36,087 nt of DNA from Gemmatimonadaceae bacterium (GTDB lineage Bacteria; Gemmatimonadota; Gemmatimonadetes; Gemmatimonadales; Gemmatimonadaceae): the NCBI GenBank assembly GCA_019752115.1, contig JAIEMN010000069.1:1-36087 (forward strand), in the 5' to 3' direction. A program made the position numbers and the translations under genes. Below, piece after piece: positions 1-8,790 of the stretch. The notes under the pieces were generated by a model. The model was not told where the DNA came from, ran no database searches, and saw only the letters and a list, made by a program, of their open reading frames with translations. Every line of letters starts with the position of its first letter. Position 1 is the stretch's first letter.

Positions 1-61
1 CCCCCGCGCCGGGGGGGGCTGGGCGTCCGCCCCCCCCGCTTGTGGTGCGCGGCCCGGGGGT

Positions 62-78
62 GGGGGGGGGGGGGGGGG
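62..78. repeat. G17 homopolymer tract
   Basis: A run of 17 G bases is followed directly by five C and preceded by further G- and C-rich runs (1-60). No gene is visible around it. Such a run is prone to slippage, and in sequencing it is prone to length error, so the exact count should be treated with caution. Confidence 0.8.
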
Positions 79-83
79 CCCCC

Positions 84-183
84 ACGACGGGGGCTGGCGA
101 GCCTCGGAGGGGTCTCCCGGGTTCGGAAACGCTACGCGTTCCGAAGCCGGGAGACCCCCTCCTCGTTCGCCAGCCCCCGTCGT
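84..183. repeat. Long palindrome, copy A of an intergenic repeat family
   Basis: The arms are about 84-132 and 136-183 and pair nearly throughout, giving a stem of almost 50 bp with a tiny loop around 133-135. The central 46 bases (111-156) occur again as an exact reverse complement at 450-495. The outer arm sequence (GGGGGCTGGCG at 88-98 against CGCCAGCCCCC at 168-178) differs from copy B but is still self-complementary. Length and dispersal resemble REP/BIME or MITE-like elements; no terminal target duplication or encoded transposase is seen. Confidence 0.85.
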
Positions 184-319
184 GCGTCCAGCCATCTACG
201 GTGCGTGGGCGCAGTAGCGCGTTCAGAGGTCGGATATCGGATGGCGCGGTGCTGCGCACTGGCGCGAGGTCAGACGAGCCGGCGCGGGGCGGCCGATGTC
301 GCTGATTGGAGCGGGCGTC

Positions 320-381
320 TTCAGAGATCGGATGTCCGCGGCGCGCTGCGCAGCAGCCGCGCCGCGAATCCGATGTCTGAA
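320..381. repeat. Inverted repeat
   Basis: TTCAGAGATCGGATGT near 320 is mirrored by ATCCGATGTCTGAA near 368-381, with GC-rich inner arms (CGCGGCGCG / CGCGCCGCG). A diverged version of the left half (TTCAGAGGTCGGATATCGG) occurs near 216, and a weaker mirrored partner of it near 292-306, so an older duplicate of this palindrome may fill 214-307. The rest of 1-564 shows no convincing coding sequence: the open frames there simply read through the palindromes. Confidence 0.7.
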
Positions 382-420
382 CGCCAGATGTGCGAGGTCG
401 GCCCCGCGTGGCGCCCGGAA

Positions 421-525
421 GCGCGGCGGGGATCGGCGAACGAGGAGCGGGTCTCCCGGCTTCGGAACGCGTAGCGTTTCCGAACCCGGGAGACCGCTCC
501 GAGGCTCGTCGATCCCCGCCGCGCG
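421..525. repeat. Long palindrome, copy B of the intergenic repeat family
   Basis: The arms are about 421-470 and 475-525. The core (450-495) is the exact reverse complement of 111-156. The outer arms GCGCGGCGGGGATCG (421-435) and CGATCCCCGCCGCGC (510-524 region) have a different sequence from copy A yet still pair. It lies just downstream of the stop codon of the minus-strand amidohydrolase gene, so it may also act as a transcription terminator. Confidence 0.85.
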
Positions 526-564
526 CACGCCACCAACCCAGCGCCGCGCGAAACTCAAAACCCG

Positions 565-1800
565 TTACTTGGGGAAGCCAGGCACCTGAATGGCCGGCAT
601 GAGGCGCAGCGCGTTCTGGTAGTAGACCTTCTTGAGCACCGGATCCGGCAGGTCGATGCCGTAGAGCTTCCAGAAGGCGTGGTAGTCGCGGTAGTAGTCG
701 AAGTAGTCGTCCTTCGTCTCGAACACGCGCCAGTAGTACGGATACTCTTCCGGCTGGAACGAATCCTTGCCGAAGAGAATGCGATCCTGGTACTTCACGA
801 AGAAGTCGTGCGCCACGCGCGGCTGGCGGCCGATGTCGTACAGCACCGCGCCGAGTTCGCCGTACACGTTCGGCATCTCGTCGAACATCTTGCCGAGGCG
901 GGGCAGGTCGTTGGCGTGCCAGCCCATGTGCGCGGCAACGAAGATCGTCTTCGGGTTCGCCTTGAACAGATTGTCGCGCTCGGCCATGAGCGCTTCAAAG
1001 CTCGGATAGCGATCCTGCGGGTAGCGACGCTCGGGGAAGAGCGAGAGCTCCAGCCACCGCTCGTTCTTGTAGTCGATCACCGGCCGGAAAAATTCCTGCG
1101 GATCGGCGGTGTGAATGAACACCGGCAGCTTGAGACGCGCGGCCGCTTCCCACACCGGCTTGAGCTCCGGATCATCGAGCTTGAGGCGCGAGCCGTCGGC
1201 CTTCTTGGTGCTCAGACCGAAGCCCTTGCTGATCTCGCCGATGCCCACCGCGCCGGCCTTCGCATCGGCTTCGAGCTGCGCGACCGCCTTCTCGGCCCAT
1301 CCCGGCGTGCCCACGCCATTGAAGTTGATGCCGGTGAGGTAGCGGACGCGGTCCTTCATCGTGGGCGAGTTCTTCACGAGCGTGACGCCCTTCACGAGCG
1401 CGTCGCCCGAGACCACGTTGGCCGCGATCATCAGCTGCACGTTGATCGAATCCAGCGTCGGGCCGAACCGCTCCAGCGCCTCGGGGCTGCCAAGCTGCGC
1501 GTTCGTCGGATGCCCATGGAAATCGATCACGGGGAACTTGGCCTTCCACTTCATCCCCACCGACGGCACGACCAGCGTGCTCTTGGGCCGATAGTCCACG
1601 ATGCTCGGCACCGCGCCATCGGGCGCGAGGCAATTGCGCGGCCGGATCTCCGTCATGCCCGGCGGGCACTCTTCGCCAGGCTTGATCTGCGTGCCACCGC
1701 GGAACCCGCCCATGCCGCCGCGCCCCGCCGGCGGCTGCGTGGGCTGTTGAGCGAAAAGAGCCGCAGGAAACGCCAACGCGAGCAGAAGGGGACGACGCAT
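565..1800 (-). CDS. Secreted amidohydrolase (amidohydrolase_2-like TIM-barrel metal hydrolase)
   Basis: The 411-residue protein starts at ATG 1800. A short signal peptide (MRRPLLLALAFPAALFA) is followed by a Gly/Pro-rich linker (about 20-45), then a metal-dependent hydrolase barrel. Visible metal-site motifs are DFHGHP (H95, H97), FIHTADP (H230), AAHMGW (H291) and FGKDSF (D346), matching the His-x-His ... His ... His ... Asp order of the amidohydrolase superfamily. Substrate cannot be read from sequence; amidohydrolase_2 members hydrolyse or decarboxylate cyclic or aromatic substrates. Export to the periplasm is inferred from the signal peptide. It follows the DUF2723 gene on the same strand after about 40 bases and may be co-transcribed with it. 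Confidence 0.85.
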   Translation of the reverse strand: MRRPLLLALAFPAALFAQQPTQPPAGRGGMGGFRGGTQIKPGEECPPGMTEIRPRNCLAPDGAVPSIVDYRPKSTLVVPSVGMKWKAKFPVIDFHGHPTNAQLGSPEALERFGPTLDSINVQLMIAANVVSGDALVKGVTLVKNSPTMKDRVRYLTGINFNGVGTPGWAEKAVAQLEADAKAGAVGIGEISKGFGLSTKKADGSRLKLDDPELKPVWEAAARLKLPVFIHTADPQEFFRPVIDYKNERWLELSLFPERRYPQDRYPSFEALMAERDNLFKANPKTIFVAAHMGWHANDLPRLGKMFDEMPNVYGELGAVLYDIGRQPRVAHDFFVKYQDRILFGKDSFQPEEYPYYWRVFETKDDYFDYYRDYHAFWKLYGIDLPDPVLKKVYYQNALRLMPAIQVPGFPK

Positions 1801-1842
1801 GGGGAGATCCGGGTGGATGGGCCTACACAGTAACTGCCGGAA

Positions 1843-4173
1843 TTACTTCTTGGCGGCCGGGGGGGCGACCGGCACCTTCGACGCCGTGTCCGCCGCGGGC
1901 GGCAGCTGCGGCATCGTGGGCTGACGGTCGAAGCCGAACACCTTGTCGCGACGCATCGCCGTGGCGATCGCCTTCGACTGCTGGTAGAGCGAGTCCGACG
2001 CCGCGGCATTCCCCGTGCCCGCGAGCGCCTCGGCGATCGTCACACCGGTGATGACGTAGAGGTCCGGGATGCCGACCGAGGCGTCGTCCACCCAGCCGTT
2101 GCGCGCGGAGAGCGACTTGGGCGCGGTGAAGACGTTCGACCACAGCTCCTTCGAGCGCGTCACGTCCATGAGCCCTTCACCCGGCACCATGACGATGTCC
2201 GCGCTCGGCTGCACCGGCTCCGGCATCAGCTTCTTCGCGAGCCCCTGCGTGACCACATAGCGCTCGAGGCCCAGCTCGTACGGATAGCTACCGGCGGTGC
2301 GGCTGAAGAACATCGGGCGATCGGGATACGCATCGCGGATCATGAAGTAGATCATCTGATCGGCCTTCATGAGCTGCTGCGAACGCGGCTGCGCGATGAT
2401 CTTGTCCTTCTGGAAGGCGGCGTTCTGCGGCGTCGCAATGGCGAGCGGCAGCGCGTCGGCTTCGTCAAAGGTCATCTTCACCGGCGGGCCGCTCGGCTTC
2501 TTCCACTGCTGGTTGGCGTAGATCTTGGGGCCCTTGGCCGCATCGTACTCGTATACCGGGCGGCGCAGCAGCTGGCGCACGTACCAGTCGGTGTTGAGCA
2601 GCGACGTGTTCGCCACGATGACGTCCTTCCGGATGCCTTCGACTTCCTGCGCGTACCAGAGCGGGAAGGTGTCGTTGTCGCCGACGGTCACCAGCACGCC
2701 GTAGGGCTCGACTGAGTTGAGCAGGTCGCGGGCAAAGTCGGTGGTATCGGTCTGGCCGGCACGCGAGGCGGCCGTCCAGTTGCCGAAGAGCGGCACCAGC
2801 GCGATCGCCAGCACCGGGCTCGCGAACGCAAAGCTGTTCGGGCGCGGCTCGACGACGGTTTCCTTGCCGAGCTTGACCTCGTCGGCGCCGAAGAGCGTCG
2901 CCACCGTCTCCCAGAGGTAGAACAAGCCGAGCGCGGCCCACACCGACAGCGCCGAGAAGCTCCACAGGTAGAAGTAGTCTCGGTCACGGACTTCGCGCGG
3001 CACCGAGTCGCCGAGATCCGGCGCCTGGCTGTGCCCGTACTTGAAGTTCAGGTAGAAGATCAGCCCGAACGTCATCGTGAATACGAGCGGGCCGAAGAAC
3101 CAGAAACTTCGTCGGTCCTTCTGGAAGTGCATCCATCCGCCGAGGCAGATGAGGATCGCGTAGAACACCGCGAGGCCGTTCTGGGCGCCCGGGCTTTCGT
3201 TGTACGCGTCGCGGAGCCACTGCCACTTGAAGTAGAGCCAGTACATGCCGAGCTGCGCCGAGAAGGGCGCCTGCCGCTCGGAGAGTTCCGGCTTGCCGTA
3301 CTGACCGCGGTTGAAGTTGTACATGAAGCGGTCGTACGTGAGCTGGCTGAACGTGCAGCTCGCCTTGATCTCGGTGACGCACCCGGTGGGCTCGCCCTCG
3401 TTGATCGCGGGGAAGTGGGCGGCGCGAATGGGCTGCGTCGCGAACGGCGTCAGACCGAAAAAGAGCGCCACGCCCATGGCCACCAGCAGCTTCCAGCGCA
3501 TAAGCGTCTGCGGCTTGCGGATGAGCACTGCAAAGCCCGCGGCCGGCGCGGCCAGCATGCCGGCCATGTGATTCGTGTAGCCCAGCCCCAGCAGGTATGC
3601 GACCAGCACCAGGATGCGGTCGGCCATGGGGCCGTCCGGATCATCACACCAGCGCACGACCAGCCAGCAGATCACCGCGAGGCCCACGAGCGACACGGTG
3701 TAGACCTTCTCATTGACGACCGACTGATTCCATACGGTGAACGCCGTGGCGCCAATCAGGACGGACAGCGCGCCGCCCATGATGCGCTGCCAGCGGCGCG
3801 GCATCCACTGCACGAGCACGCGCTCGGTGACCAGGAACCAGAAGGTGGCGGAGGCGGCACTCGACAACGCGGCCAGCACGTTGATGCGCATCGCCACCGA
3901 GGGCGCGATGGGCAGGATCGAGAAGACGCGCCCGATCAGCACGAAGAACGGATTGCCCGGCGGGTGGGGCAGACCGAGCACGTAGGCCGCTGCGATGTAC
4001 TCGCTCGTGTCCCACATGGACGTGGTGGGCGCGAGCGTGATGAGGTACAGAACGAACGCGACGAGGCCTGCTATGCAGGCGGCGAGGTACGACGGCCGGT
4101 AGTCGAGCTCGGCCGCGGTGGCCCGGGATGCGGGGCGCGCGGCGGTCGCGGTAGCAGTGGCAGCGACGGTCAT
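1843..4173 (-). CDS. DUF2723 multi-pass membrane protein (protein O-mannosyltransferase-like, TMEM260 family)
   Basis: The ATG at 4173 gives 776 residues. The frame opens further to a GTG at 4281, but that 36-residue extension is Arg/Pro-rich and unlike the family start. After a short Ala/Thr-rich head comes a first membrane helix (YLAACIAGLVAFVLYLI) and then the family signature WDTSEYIAAAYVLGLPHPPG, in which the acidic residue and His-Pro-Pro-Gly follow the first helix, as in GT-C type glycosyltransferases. About ten more hydrophobic helices follow, then a soluble C-terminal region from about residue 500 carrying a conserved 'VGDNDTFPLWYAQEVEG' stretch. Eukaryotic TMEM260 is an O-mannosyltransferase; the bacterial role is inferred only. 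It is divergent from the aminotransferase gene across about 137 bases containing several short GC-rich hairpins. Confidence 0.88.
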   Translation of the reverse strand: MTVAATATATAARPASRATAAELDYRPSYLAACIAGLVAFVLYLITLAPTTSMWDTSEYIAAAYVLGLPHPPGNPFFVLIGRVFSILPIAPSVAMRINVLAALSSAASATFWFLVTERVLVQWMPRRWQRIMGGALSVLIGATAFTVWNQSVVNEKVYTVSLVGLAVICWLVVRWCDDPDGPMADRILVLVAYLLGLGYTNHMAGMLAAPAAGFAVLIRKPQTLMRWKLLVAMGVALFFGLTPFATQPIRAAHFPAINEGEPTGCVTEIKASCTFSQLTYDRFMYNFNRGQYGKPELSERQAPFSAQLGMYWLYFKWQWLRDAYNESPGAQNGLAVFYAILICLGGWMHFQKDRRSFWFFGPLVFTMTFGLIFYLNFKYGHSQAPDLGDSVPREVRDRDYFYLWSFSALSVWAALGLFYLWETVATLFGADEVKLGKETVVEPRPNSFAFASPVLAIALVPLFGNWTAASRAGQTDTTDFARDLLNSVEPYGVLVTVGDNDTFPLWYAQEVEGIRKDVIVANTSLLNTDWYVRQLLRRPVYEYDAAKGPKIYANQQWKKPSGPPVKMTFDEADALPLAIATPQNAAFQKDKIIAQPRSQQLMKADQMIYFMIRDAYPDRPMFFSRTAGSYPYELGLERYVVTQGLAKKLMPEPVQPSADIVMVPGEGLMDVTRSKELWSNVFTAPKSLSARNGWVDDASVGIPDLYVITGVTIAEALAGTGNAAASDSLYQQSKAIATAMRRDKVFGFDRQPTMPQLPPAADTASKVPVAPPAAKK

Positions 4174-4310
4174 GGAGTGGACAGAATGGTCGGACACGCC
4201 CGGCTGGAGATCCGGCCGGGAAACCCAGTGTGGCGAGCCCCGGTAGGGGCCCCTTCTGGGGGTAACCCCTAAAGTTCGCACCGAATCAGGGGGGGCGGTA
4301 GCTTCGCGGG

Positions 4311-5588
4311 ATGACTTCCCCCGTGAACACCCCCCATCCCAAGCGGGCGTTCCTGAAGGCCATGGGCGGGGCCGCGCTGGCGGCCCTGATCCCGGCCGAA
4401 CGCCTGGCCGCCCTGAGCCGGCTGGCCCCTGAGGTGCTCGCCGCCCAGGACGATTTCTGGGTCGCCCTGCGCGGCCGCTACGTCCTGCCCAAGGCGTACA
4501 TCCATCTCGAGCATGGCTACTACTCCATGCAGGCGCAGCCGGTGCTCGACGCCTTCGTGCAGCATGTGCGTGCGATCAACGTCGAAAGCTCGCACTACAT
4601 GCGCACCGTGCAAGCCGAGAACAAGGCGCGGGTGCAGGCCAAGCTGGCGGCCATGGCGGGGTGCTCCCCGCAGGAGCTGATCATCACCCGCAACACCACC
4701 GAGTCACTCGACACGGTGATCGCCGGCCACACCTGGGCTGCCGGCGACGAAGCGGTGATGGCGGTGCACGATTACGGCGCCATGCTCGATCAGTTCGCCC
4801 TCATGGCGAAGCGCTGGGGCGTCGTGAACAAGACGGTCACGGTCCCGCTCGACCCCAAGAGCGACGACGAGGTCGTGCAGGTCTACGCCAACGCGATTAC
4901 GCCGCGCACCAAGCTCCTGATGGTGTGCCACATGATCAACATCACCGGGCACATCCTCCCGGTGCGCAAGATCTGCGACATGGCCCACGCGCGCGGCGTG
5001 CCGGTGATGGTCGACGGCGCGCACGCCTTTGCGCAGCTCGACTTCCGCATCCCCGACCTCGGCTGCGACTACTACGGCGCCAGCCTCCACAAGTGGCTCG
5101 GCACGCCCCTCGGCGCCGGCCTGCTGTACGTGCGCAAGGATCGCATCAAGGGGCTCTGGCCGCTCTACGGTGACATGGGCGCGGCCGACGACGACATCCG
5201 CAAGCTCAATCACACCGGCACGCACCCGGTGCACACCGACCTCGCCATCGAAGACGCTATCGCGTTCCACGAGAGCATCGGCATTCAGCGCAAGGAAGCA
5301 CGCCTGCGCTGGCTGCAGCAGTACTGGACCACGCGCGTGCGCGACATCCTCCGCGTGCGGCTCTACACCCCACGTGATCCCGCCCGCACCGGCGCGATCG
5401 CGAATGTTGGCGTGGATGGCGTGTCCCCCGGCGACCTCGCCACGCGACTCATGCAGTCGCATCGCGTTTTTACCGTCGCGATCGACGCGCCCGGCGTGAC
5501 GGGGGTGCGGGTCACGCCGCAGTTGTTTACGACGACGGGGGAGTTGGATGCGCTGGTGGAGGGCGTGAGGAAGATCGCGAGGGGGTAG
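4311..5588 (+). CDS. Class V aminotransferase (isopenicillin N epimerase-like), probably exported
   Basis: The 425-residue PLP enzyme starts at ATG 4311 after a G-rich stretch. Residues 11-37 (KRAFLKAMGGAALAALIP onward) look like a Tat-type leader with KR in place of the twin RR, so export is plausible but not certain. The fold-type I core is clear: TRNTTES (127-133, phosphate binding), MVDGAHA (233-239, D235 facing the pyridine nitrogen) and SLHKWLG (258-264) with K261 as the Schiff-base lysine. The closest general match is the 'aminotransferase class V / isopenicillin N epimerase' group, whose members include epimerases, desulfurases and kynureninase-like enzymes. Substrate is unknown. It converges on purH, with a 102-bp palindrome between the two. 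Confidence 0.87.
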   Translation: MTSPVNTPHPKRAFLKAMGGAALAALIPAERLAALSRLAPEVLAAQDDFWVALRGRYVLPKAYIHLEHGYYSMQAQPVLDAFVQHVRAINVESSHYMRTVQAENKARVQAKLAAMAGCSPQELIITRNTTESLDTVIAGHTWAAGDEAVMAVHDYGAMLDQFALMAKRWGVVNKTVTVPLDPKSDDEVVQVYANAITPRTKLLMVCHMINITGHILPVRKICDMAHARGVPVMVDGAHAFAQLDFRIPDLGCDYYGASLHKWLGTPLGAGLLYVRKDRIKGLWPLYGDMGAADDDIRKLNHTGTHPVHTDLAIEDAIAFHESIGIQRKEARLRWLQQYWTTRVRDILRVRLYTPRDPARTGAIANVGVDGVSPGDLATRLMQSHRVFTVAIDAPGVTGVRVTPQLFTTTGELDALVEGVRKIARG

Positions 5589-5610
5589 GGGAGCGGGGTT
5601 TGGGTTTCCT

Positions 5611-5712
5611 TTGAGAACCGAGAGCCGAGCTTTGAGCAGCGAGACGATGAGACATGAGCTCAGCTCTCTTATCTCAAGTCTCGTTGCTCACGGCTCGGCT
5701 CTCGGTTCTCAA
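5611..5712. repeat. 102-bp palindrome between convergent genes (possible bidirectional terminator)
   Basis: Arms 5611-5645 and 5678-5712 match over 35 positions with only three or four mismatches (TTGAGAACCGAGAGCCGAGC against GCTCGGCTCTCGGTTCTCAA). The inner part 5646-5677 is itself partly self-complementary and centres on about 5661, so the whole segment can fold as one hairpin. It lies between the convergent aminotransferase and purH genes. A terminator role is inferred from position; there is no clean T-run. Confidence 0.85.
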
Positions 5713-5736
5713 ACGCAACCCAAGCTCAAGTCCGCC

Positions 5737-7266
5737 TTAGTGCCGGAACAGTCTCTCCCCCGTAAACACCATCGCGATCCCATGCTCATCCGCCGCCGCG
5801 ATGACCTCCGCGTCGCGCACGGATCCGCCCGGCTGCACGATGGCCTTCACGCCGGCGGCGGCGGCTTGATCGATGCCGTCGCGGAACGGGAAGAAGGCAT
5901 CTGAACCGAGAGCGCAGCCAGTGGTCTGGTGGCCGGCGGTCGCCGCCTTGTGCACGGCGACGAAGCTGGCGTCTACGCGGCTCATCTGGCCGGCGCCGAT
6001 GCCGATGGAGGCGCCGTCGCGGACGAGGATGATGGCGTTCGACTTCACGCTCGCCACGCTCTTCCAGGCGAACTCGAGGTCGTGCATTTCCTGCGCGGTG
6101 GGCTGGCGCTGTGAGACCACCTTCCACTGCGCGGGCGCGCTGGGGACGGGGGCGCGGTCCTGCACGAGCAGCCCGCCGCGCACGCGCTTGAGGTCCATCG
6201 CGTGCGCCGGCCAGGTGGCGGTGCCTTCGAGGACACGCAGGTTCTTCTTGCGGCCGAGGATCTCCACCGCTTCCTCGGCGAAGCTCGGCGCCACGATGCA
6301 CTCCACGAAGAGGCTCGAGATCGCTTCGGCTGCCGCGACATCCACCGGCACCGAGAACGCGATCACGCTGCCAAAGGCGCTCACCGGGTCGCAGGCGTAG
6401 GCCTTCTGGTACGCCTCGAGTGCGCTGCCACCCACGGCGAGACCGCAGGGCGTGGTGTGCTTGATGATCGCGCACGCCGGCTGGCCGGCGAACGGTTCGA
6501 TGGCGAGCAGGGCGCCTTCGAGGTCGAGCAGATTGTTGAACGACAGCTCCTTGCCGCCCTTCTGCACCAGCGCGCCGAGACCGGTGCCCGGCTTCTCGAC
6601 ATAGAAGGCGGCGCGCTGCTGCGGGTTCTCCCCGTAGCGGAGCGCCTGCTGCTTTTCGAAGGCCAGCGGATAGCGCTGCGGGAACGGCTCTCCGCGCTGC
6701 TGCGCGAACCACTGGGCAATGGCCGCGTCGTACGCGCTCGTGTGCGCGTACACCTTCTCGGCGAGCAGGCGGCGCAGCGCAGCGTCGTCAGTGCCGCCTT
6801 CGACATGGGCGAGCACGGTGTCGTAGTCGCTCGGATCGACGATCACCCACACGCTCTCGAAGTTCTTGGCCGCCGAGCGAAGCATCGAGGGGCCGCCGAT
6901 ATCGATGTTCTCGATCACCTCTTCCGGATGCACGCCCGGCTTGGCGGCCGTCTCACGGAACGGATAGAGGTTCACGACCACGAGGTCGATGGTGCCGATA
7001 TTGTGCGCCTTGATCGCCTCCATGTGCTCCGGCAGATCGCGCCGCGCCAGCAGGCCGCCGTGGACCACGGGGTGCAGCGTCTTCACCCGGCCGTCGAGCA
7101 TCTCGGGGAAGCCGGTGATCTCGCTGATGTCCTTCACGGCCAAGCCGGCGTCGCGGAGGGCTTTGGCGGTACCGCCGGTGGAGACGAGCTCGACGCCCTT
7201 CTTCGCGAGGCCTTGGGCGAAGGGGACGAGGCCGGATTTGTTGGAGACGGAGAGGAGGGCGCGCAC
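5737..7266 (-). CDS. purH: Bifunctional AICAR transformylase / IMP cyclohydrolase
   Basis: The 509 residues are typical for PurH, which carries out the last two steps of IMP synthesis: formylation of AICAR with 10-formyl-THF, then ring closure. The N-terminal MGS-like cyclohydrolase domain begins [10 protein letters not shown] and has [10 protein letters not shown]. The transformylase domain carries KHTTPCG (the catalytic Lys-His pair of the KHxNPCG motif, with T for N), the substrate loop [12 protein letters not shown] and the conserved end [14 protein letters not shown]. The start is GTG at 7266 with no obvious ribosome binding site. purN lies upstream on the same strand, separated by a repeat-filled spacer of about 130 bases, so the two form a purine cluster. 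Confidence 0.97.
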   Translation of the reverse strand: MRALLSVSNKSGLVPFAQGLAKKGVELVSTGGTAKALRDAGLAVKDISEITGFPEMLDGRVKTLHPVVHGGLLARRDLPEHMEAIKAHNIGTIDLVVVNLYPFRETAAKPGVHPEEVIENIDIGGPSMLRSAAKNFESVWVIVDPSDYDTVLAHVEGGTDDAALRRLLAEKVYAHTSAYDAAIAQWFAQQRGEPFPQRYPLAFEKQQALRYGENPQQRAAFYVEKPGTGLGALVQKGGKELSFNNLLDLEGALLAIEPFAGQPACAIIKHTTPCGLAVGGSALEAYQKAYACDPVSAFGSVIAFSVPVDVAAAEAISSLFVECIVAPSFAEEAVEILGRKKNLRVLEGTATWPAHAMDLKRVRGGLLVQDRAPVPSAPAQWKVVSQRQPTAQEMHDLEFAWKSVASVKSNAIILVRDGASIGIGAGQMSRVDASFVAVHKAATAGHQTTGCALGSDAFFPFRDGIDQAAAAGVKAIVQPGGSVRDAEVIAAADEHGIAMVFTGERLFRH

Positions 7267-7298
7267 GGGCGGGTTGTGAGGGGCGGAAGCGGGGACTT

Positions 7299-7344
7299 CG
7301 GAAGCTGGACGGCGGAAGCTGGACGGCGGGGGACGGCGGGGACT
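7299..7344. repeat. GGAAGCTGGACGGC-type repeat between purN and purH
   Basis: CGGAAGCTGGACGGCGGAAG and its continuation repeat a GGAAGCTGGACGGC unit twice and run into GACGGCGGG copies. The 23 bases at 7299-7321 recur exactly at 18694-18716, in another intergenic spacer 11 kb away, so this is a dispersed repeat and not local slippage only. It is non-coding in this context. Confidence 0.75.
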
Positions 7345-7419
7345 GCGGGAAGACGAACGGCGGGAAGACGTACTGCGGGAAGACTTACCGCGGGAAGACT
7401 TACCGCGGGAATAACAACC
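7345..7419. repeat. 15-bp tandem repeat (five units) at the 3' end of purN
   Basis: Five head-to-tail 15-bp units begin GCGGGAA (7345, 7360, 7375, 7390, 7405). Units 3 and 4 are identical (GCGGGAAGACTTACC); units 1, 2 and 5 differ at a few positions. The array overlaps the purN stop codon (7400-7402) and the last few codons, so gain or loss of units could shift the purN C-terminus. It is too short and has no unique spacers, so it is not a CRISPR. Confidence 0.85.
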
Positions 7420-8158
7420 CGGCCTCCGCGGCGAACGCGTCGGGCTTCAAATCGGTGTCCTCGTGCATGCCGAATCGCCAACTCGGACTTTTGAGTGGGA
7501 GATCGGCGCCCAAATGCCCGTGGACTTGGTTGTCGTCGCCCAGTACGATGGTGCCGGCGGCGACGGCGGCGACGCAGAGGGGGAAGAGGCGATGCTCGAC
7601 GCGGAGGACGCGGGCGCCGAGGGTGTCGGGGGTGTCGCCGGGGAGGACCGGCACCGGCCACTGGGCGATGATCGGGCCGCGGTCGAACTCTTCGTCCACG
7701 AAGTGCACGGTGACGCCGGTGATCAGGGCGCCGTGCGCGAGGACGGCGGTGTGAATGCGCTGACCGTACATGCCGGGGCCGCCGAAGGCGGGGAGCAGGG
7801 CGGGGTGCACGTTCAGGAGGCGCCCACGGAACGCGCTCACCACGGCGGCCGGCACGAGCTTGAGATAGCCGGCCAGCACGAGCACCTCGGCGCCGGCGGC
7901 GTCGAGCGCGGCGATCAGTGCGCCGCCGTCGCTGGCGTTGGTGACCACGTGCGTCGCGGCACCGGCAGCGGCGGCGCGGGTCAGGGCGCCGCAGTCGGCC
8001 TTGTCCGAGCCCACCCACACGACCTGACCCACGGCGCCGGCTGGACCGGCGAGGTGATCGAGGATGGCCTGCAGATTGGAGCCCCCGCCGGAGGCGAGGA
8101 CGGCGATGCGCGCCGGACGGCGGGCAGATGCGGCGGCGGAGGCGATGGCGCTCGACAT
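7400..8158 (-). CDS. purN: Phosphoribosylglycinamide formyltransferase
   Basis: PurN transfers a formyl group from 10-formyl-THF to GAR in purine synthesis. RIAVLASGGGSNLQAIL near residues 17-33 is the family start (GxGSNLQA). LLNVHPALLP gives the catalytic Asn and His, and FVDEEFDRGPII the catalytic Asp. I start at ATG 8158; a TTG three codons upstream is in frame but less likely. The protein is about 252 residues, longer than the usual 190-220, because of about 14 extra residues at the start and a C-terminal tail of about 40 residues after TIVLGDDN, which ends inside a 15-bp tandem repeat. The gene is 14 bases downstream of gmhB, so it may belong to the valS-gmhB transcript. Confidence 0.95.
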   Translation of the reverse strand: MSSAIASAAASARRPARIAVLASGGGSNLQAILDHLAGPAGAVGQVVWVGSDKADCGALTRAAAAGAATHVVTNASDGGALIAALDAAGAEVLVLAGYLKLVPAAVVSAFRGRLLNVHPALLPAFGGPGMYGQRIHTAVLAHGALITGVTVHFVDEEFDRGPIIAQWPVPVLPGDTPDTLGARVLRVEHRLFPLCVAAVAAGTIVLGDDNQVHGHLGADLPLKSPSWRFGMHEDTDLKPDAFAAEAGLLFPR

Positions 8159-8172
8159 GCCGCCCAAGCTAG

Positions 8173-8790
8173 TCAGCCCGGGCGGGTGGCGCGATCAGCG
8201 GCGGGCTCGCTGGCGCCGCGGCCGATCCACGCCAACGCGTGGTGCACGGCGTCGAGCAGATGCGCGCCAATGAGGACGCCGCGCCCGGCGTGGCTGCGGG
8301 CCTGCTCCACGTCCTTGGCCGGCGACTCCACGCCCGGCACGAACACCCCGAGCCCGCCCACCGCGAGCGCCGGTTGCACATCGCGAAAGCGATCGCCGAT
8401 GAACGCACTGCGGGCGAGGTCCAAGCCGTGGTCGCGCGCGGCCTCGCGATACATGCCGAGCCCCGGCTTGCGACAGTCGCAGGGCCCGGTCACCTCAGGC
8501 CAGTGCGGGCAGTGATAGGTCGCCAGCACCTGCGCGCCTTCGTTGACCAGCAGCGCCACGGTGCGGTCGCGCGTGGCGGCGTACTGCGCCTCGGTGATGA
8601 GACCGCGGGCGATGCCCGACTGATTGGTCACGATCACCACCGGCACGCCGGCCTCGTTCGCCGCGCGCACGGCTTCCACGGCGGTCGGCAGCAGCGCGAC
8701 GCGCGACGCGTCGTTCAGATAGTGCGCATCGGCGATGATCGTTCCATCGCGATCGATGAACAGCGCCGGTGTGCCGGCGGTGGGTCTCAT
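8173..8790 (-). CDS. gmhB: D-glycero-D-manno-heptose 1,7-bisphosphate 7-phosphatase-like HAD phosphatase
   Basis: The 205-residue HAD-superfamily phosphatase shows FIDRDGTI (nucleophile D13 and acid/base D15), VTNQSGI (55-60) as motif II, CRKPGLG with the motif III Lys, and IGDRFRDV as motif IV. Between them, C94-P-H96 and C104-D-C106 form the zinc cluster that separates GmhB from most other HAD phosphatases. GmhB makes heptose 1-phosphate on the way to ADP-heptose for LPS inner core. The related histidinol-phosphate phosphatase (HisB-N) shares these motifs and is the main alternative. ATG 8790 overlaps the stop of the upstream lipoprotein gene (ATGA), indicating translational coupling. Confidence 0.88.
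   Translation of the reverse strand: MRPTAGTPALFIDRDGTIIADAHYLNDASRVALLPTAVEAVRAANEAGVPVVIVTNQSGIARGLITEAQYAATRDRTVALLVNEGAQVLATYHCPHWPEVTGPCDCRKPGLGMYREAARDHGLDLARSAFIGDRFRDVQPALAVGGLGVFVPGVESPAKDVEQARSHAGRGVLIGAHLLDAVHHALAWIGRGASEPAADRATRPG

Noticed and set aside
40-602. Several overlapping open frames of 70-144 codons at the left end
   Set aside because: They read through palindromes on both strands, are extremely Arg-rich, overlap each other in four frames and show no start signal or domain. They are by-products of GC-rich symmetric DNA.
4174-4281. 36-residue N-terminal extension of the DUF2723 protein
   Set aside because: It would start at GTG, is unlike the family start and reaches into the divergent promoter region; ATG 4173 is better.
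7345-7419. CRISPR-like array
   Set aside because: Units are 15 bp, head to tail, without spacers, and no cas genes are nearby. It is a simple tandem repeat. The same applies to the 11-bp array at 18904-18942.
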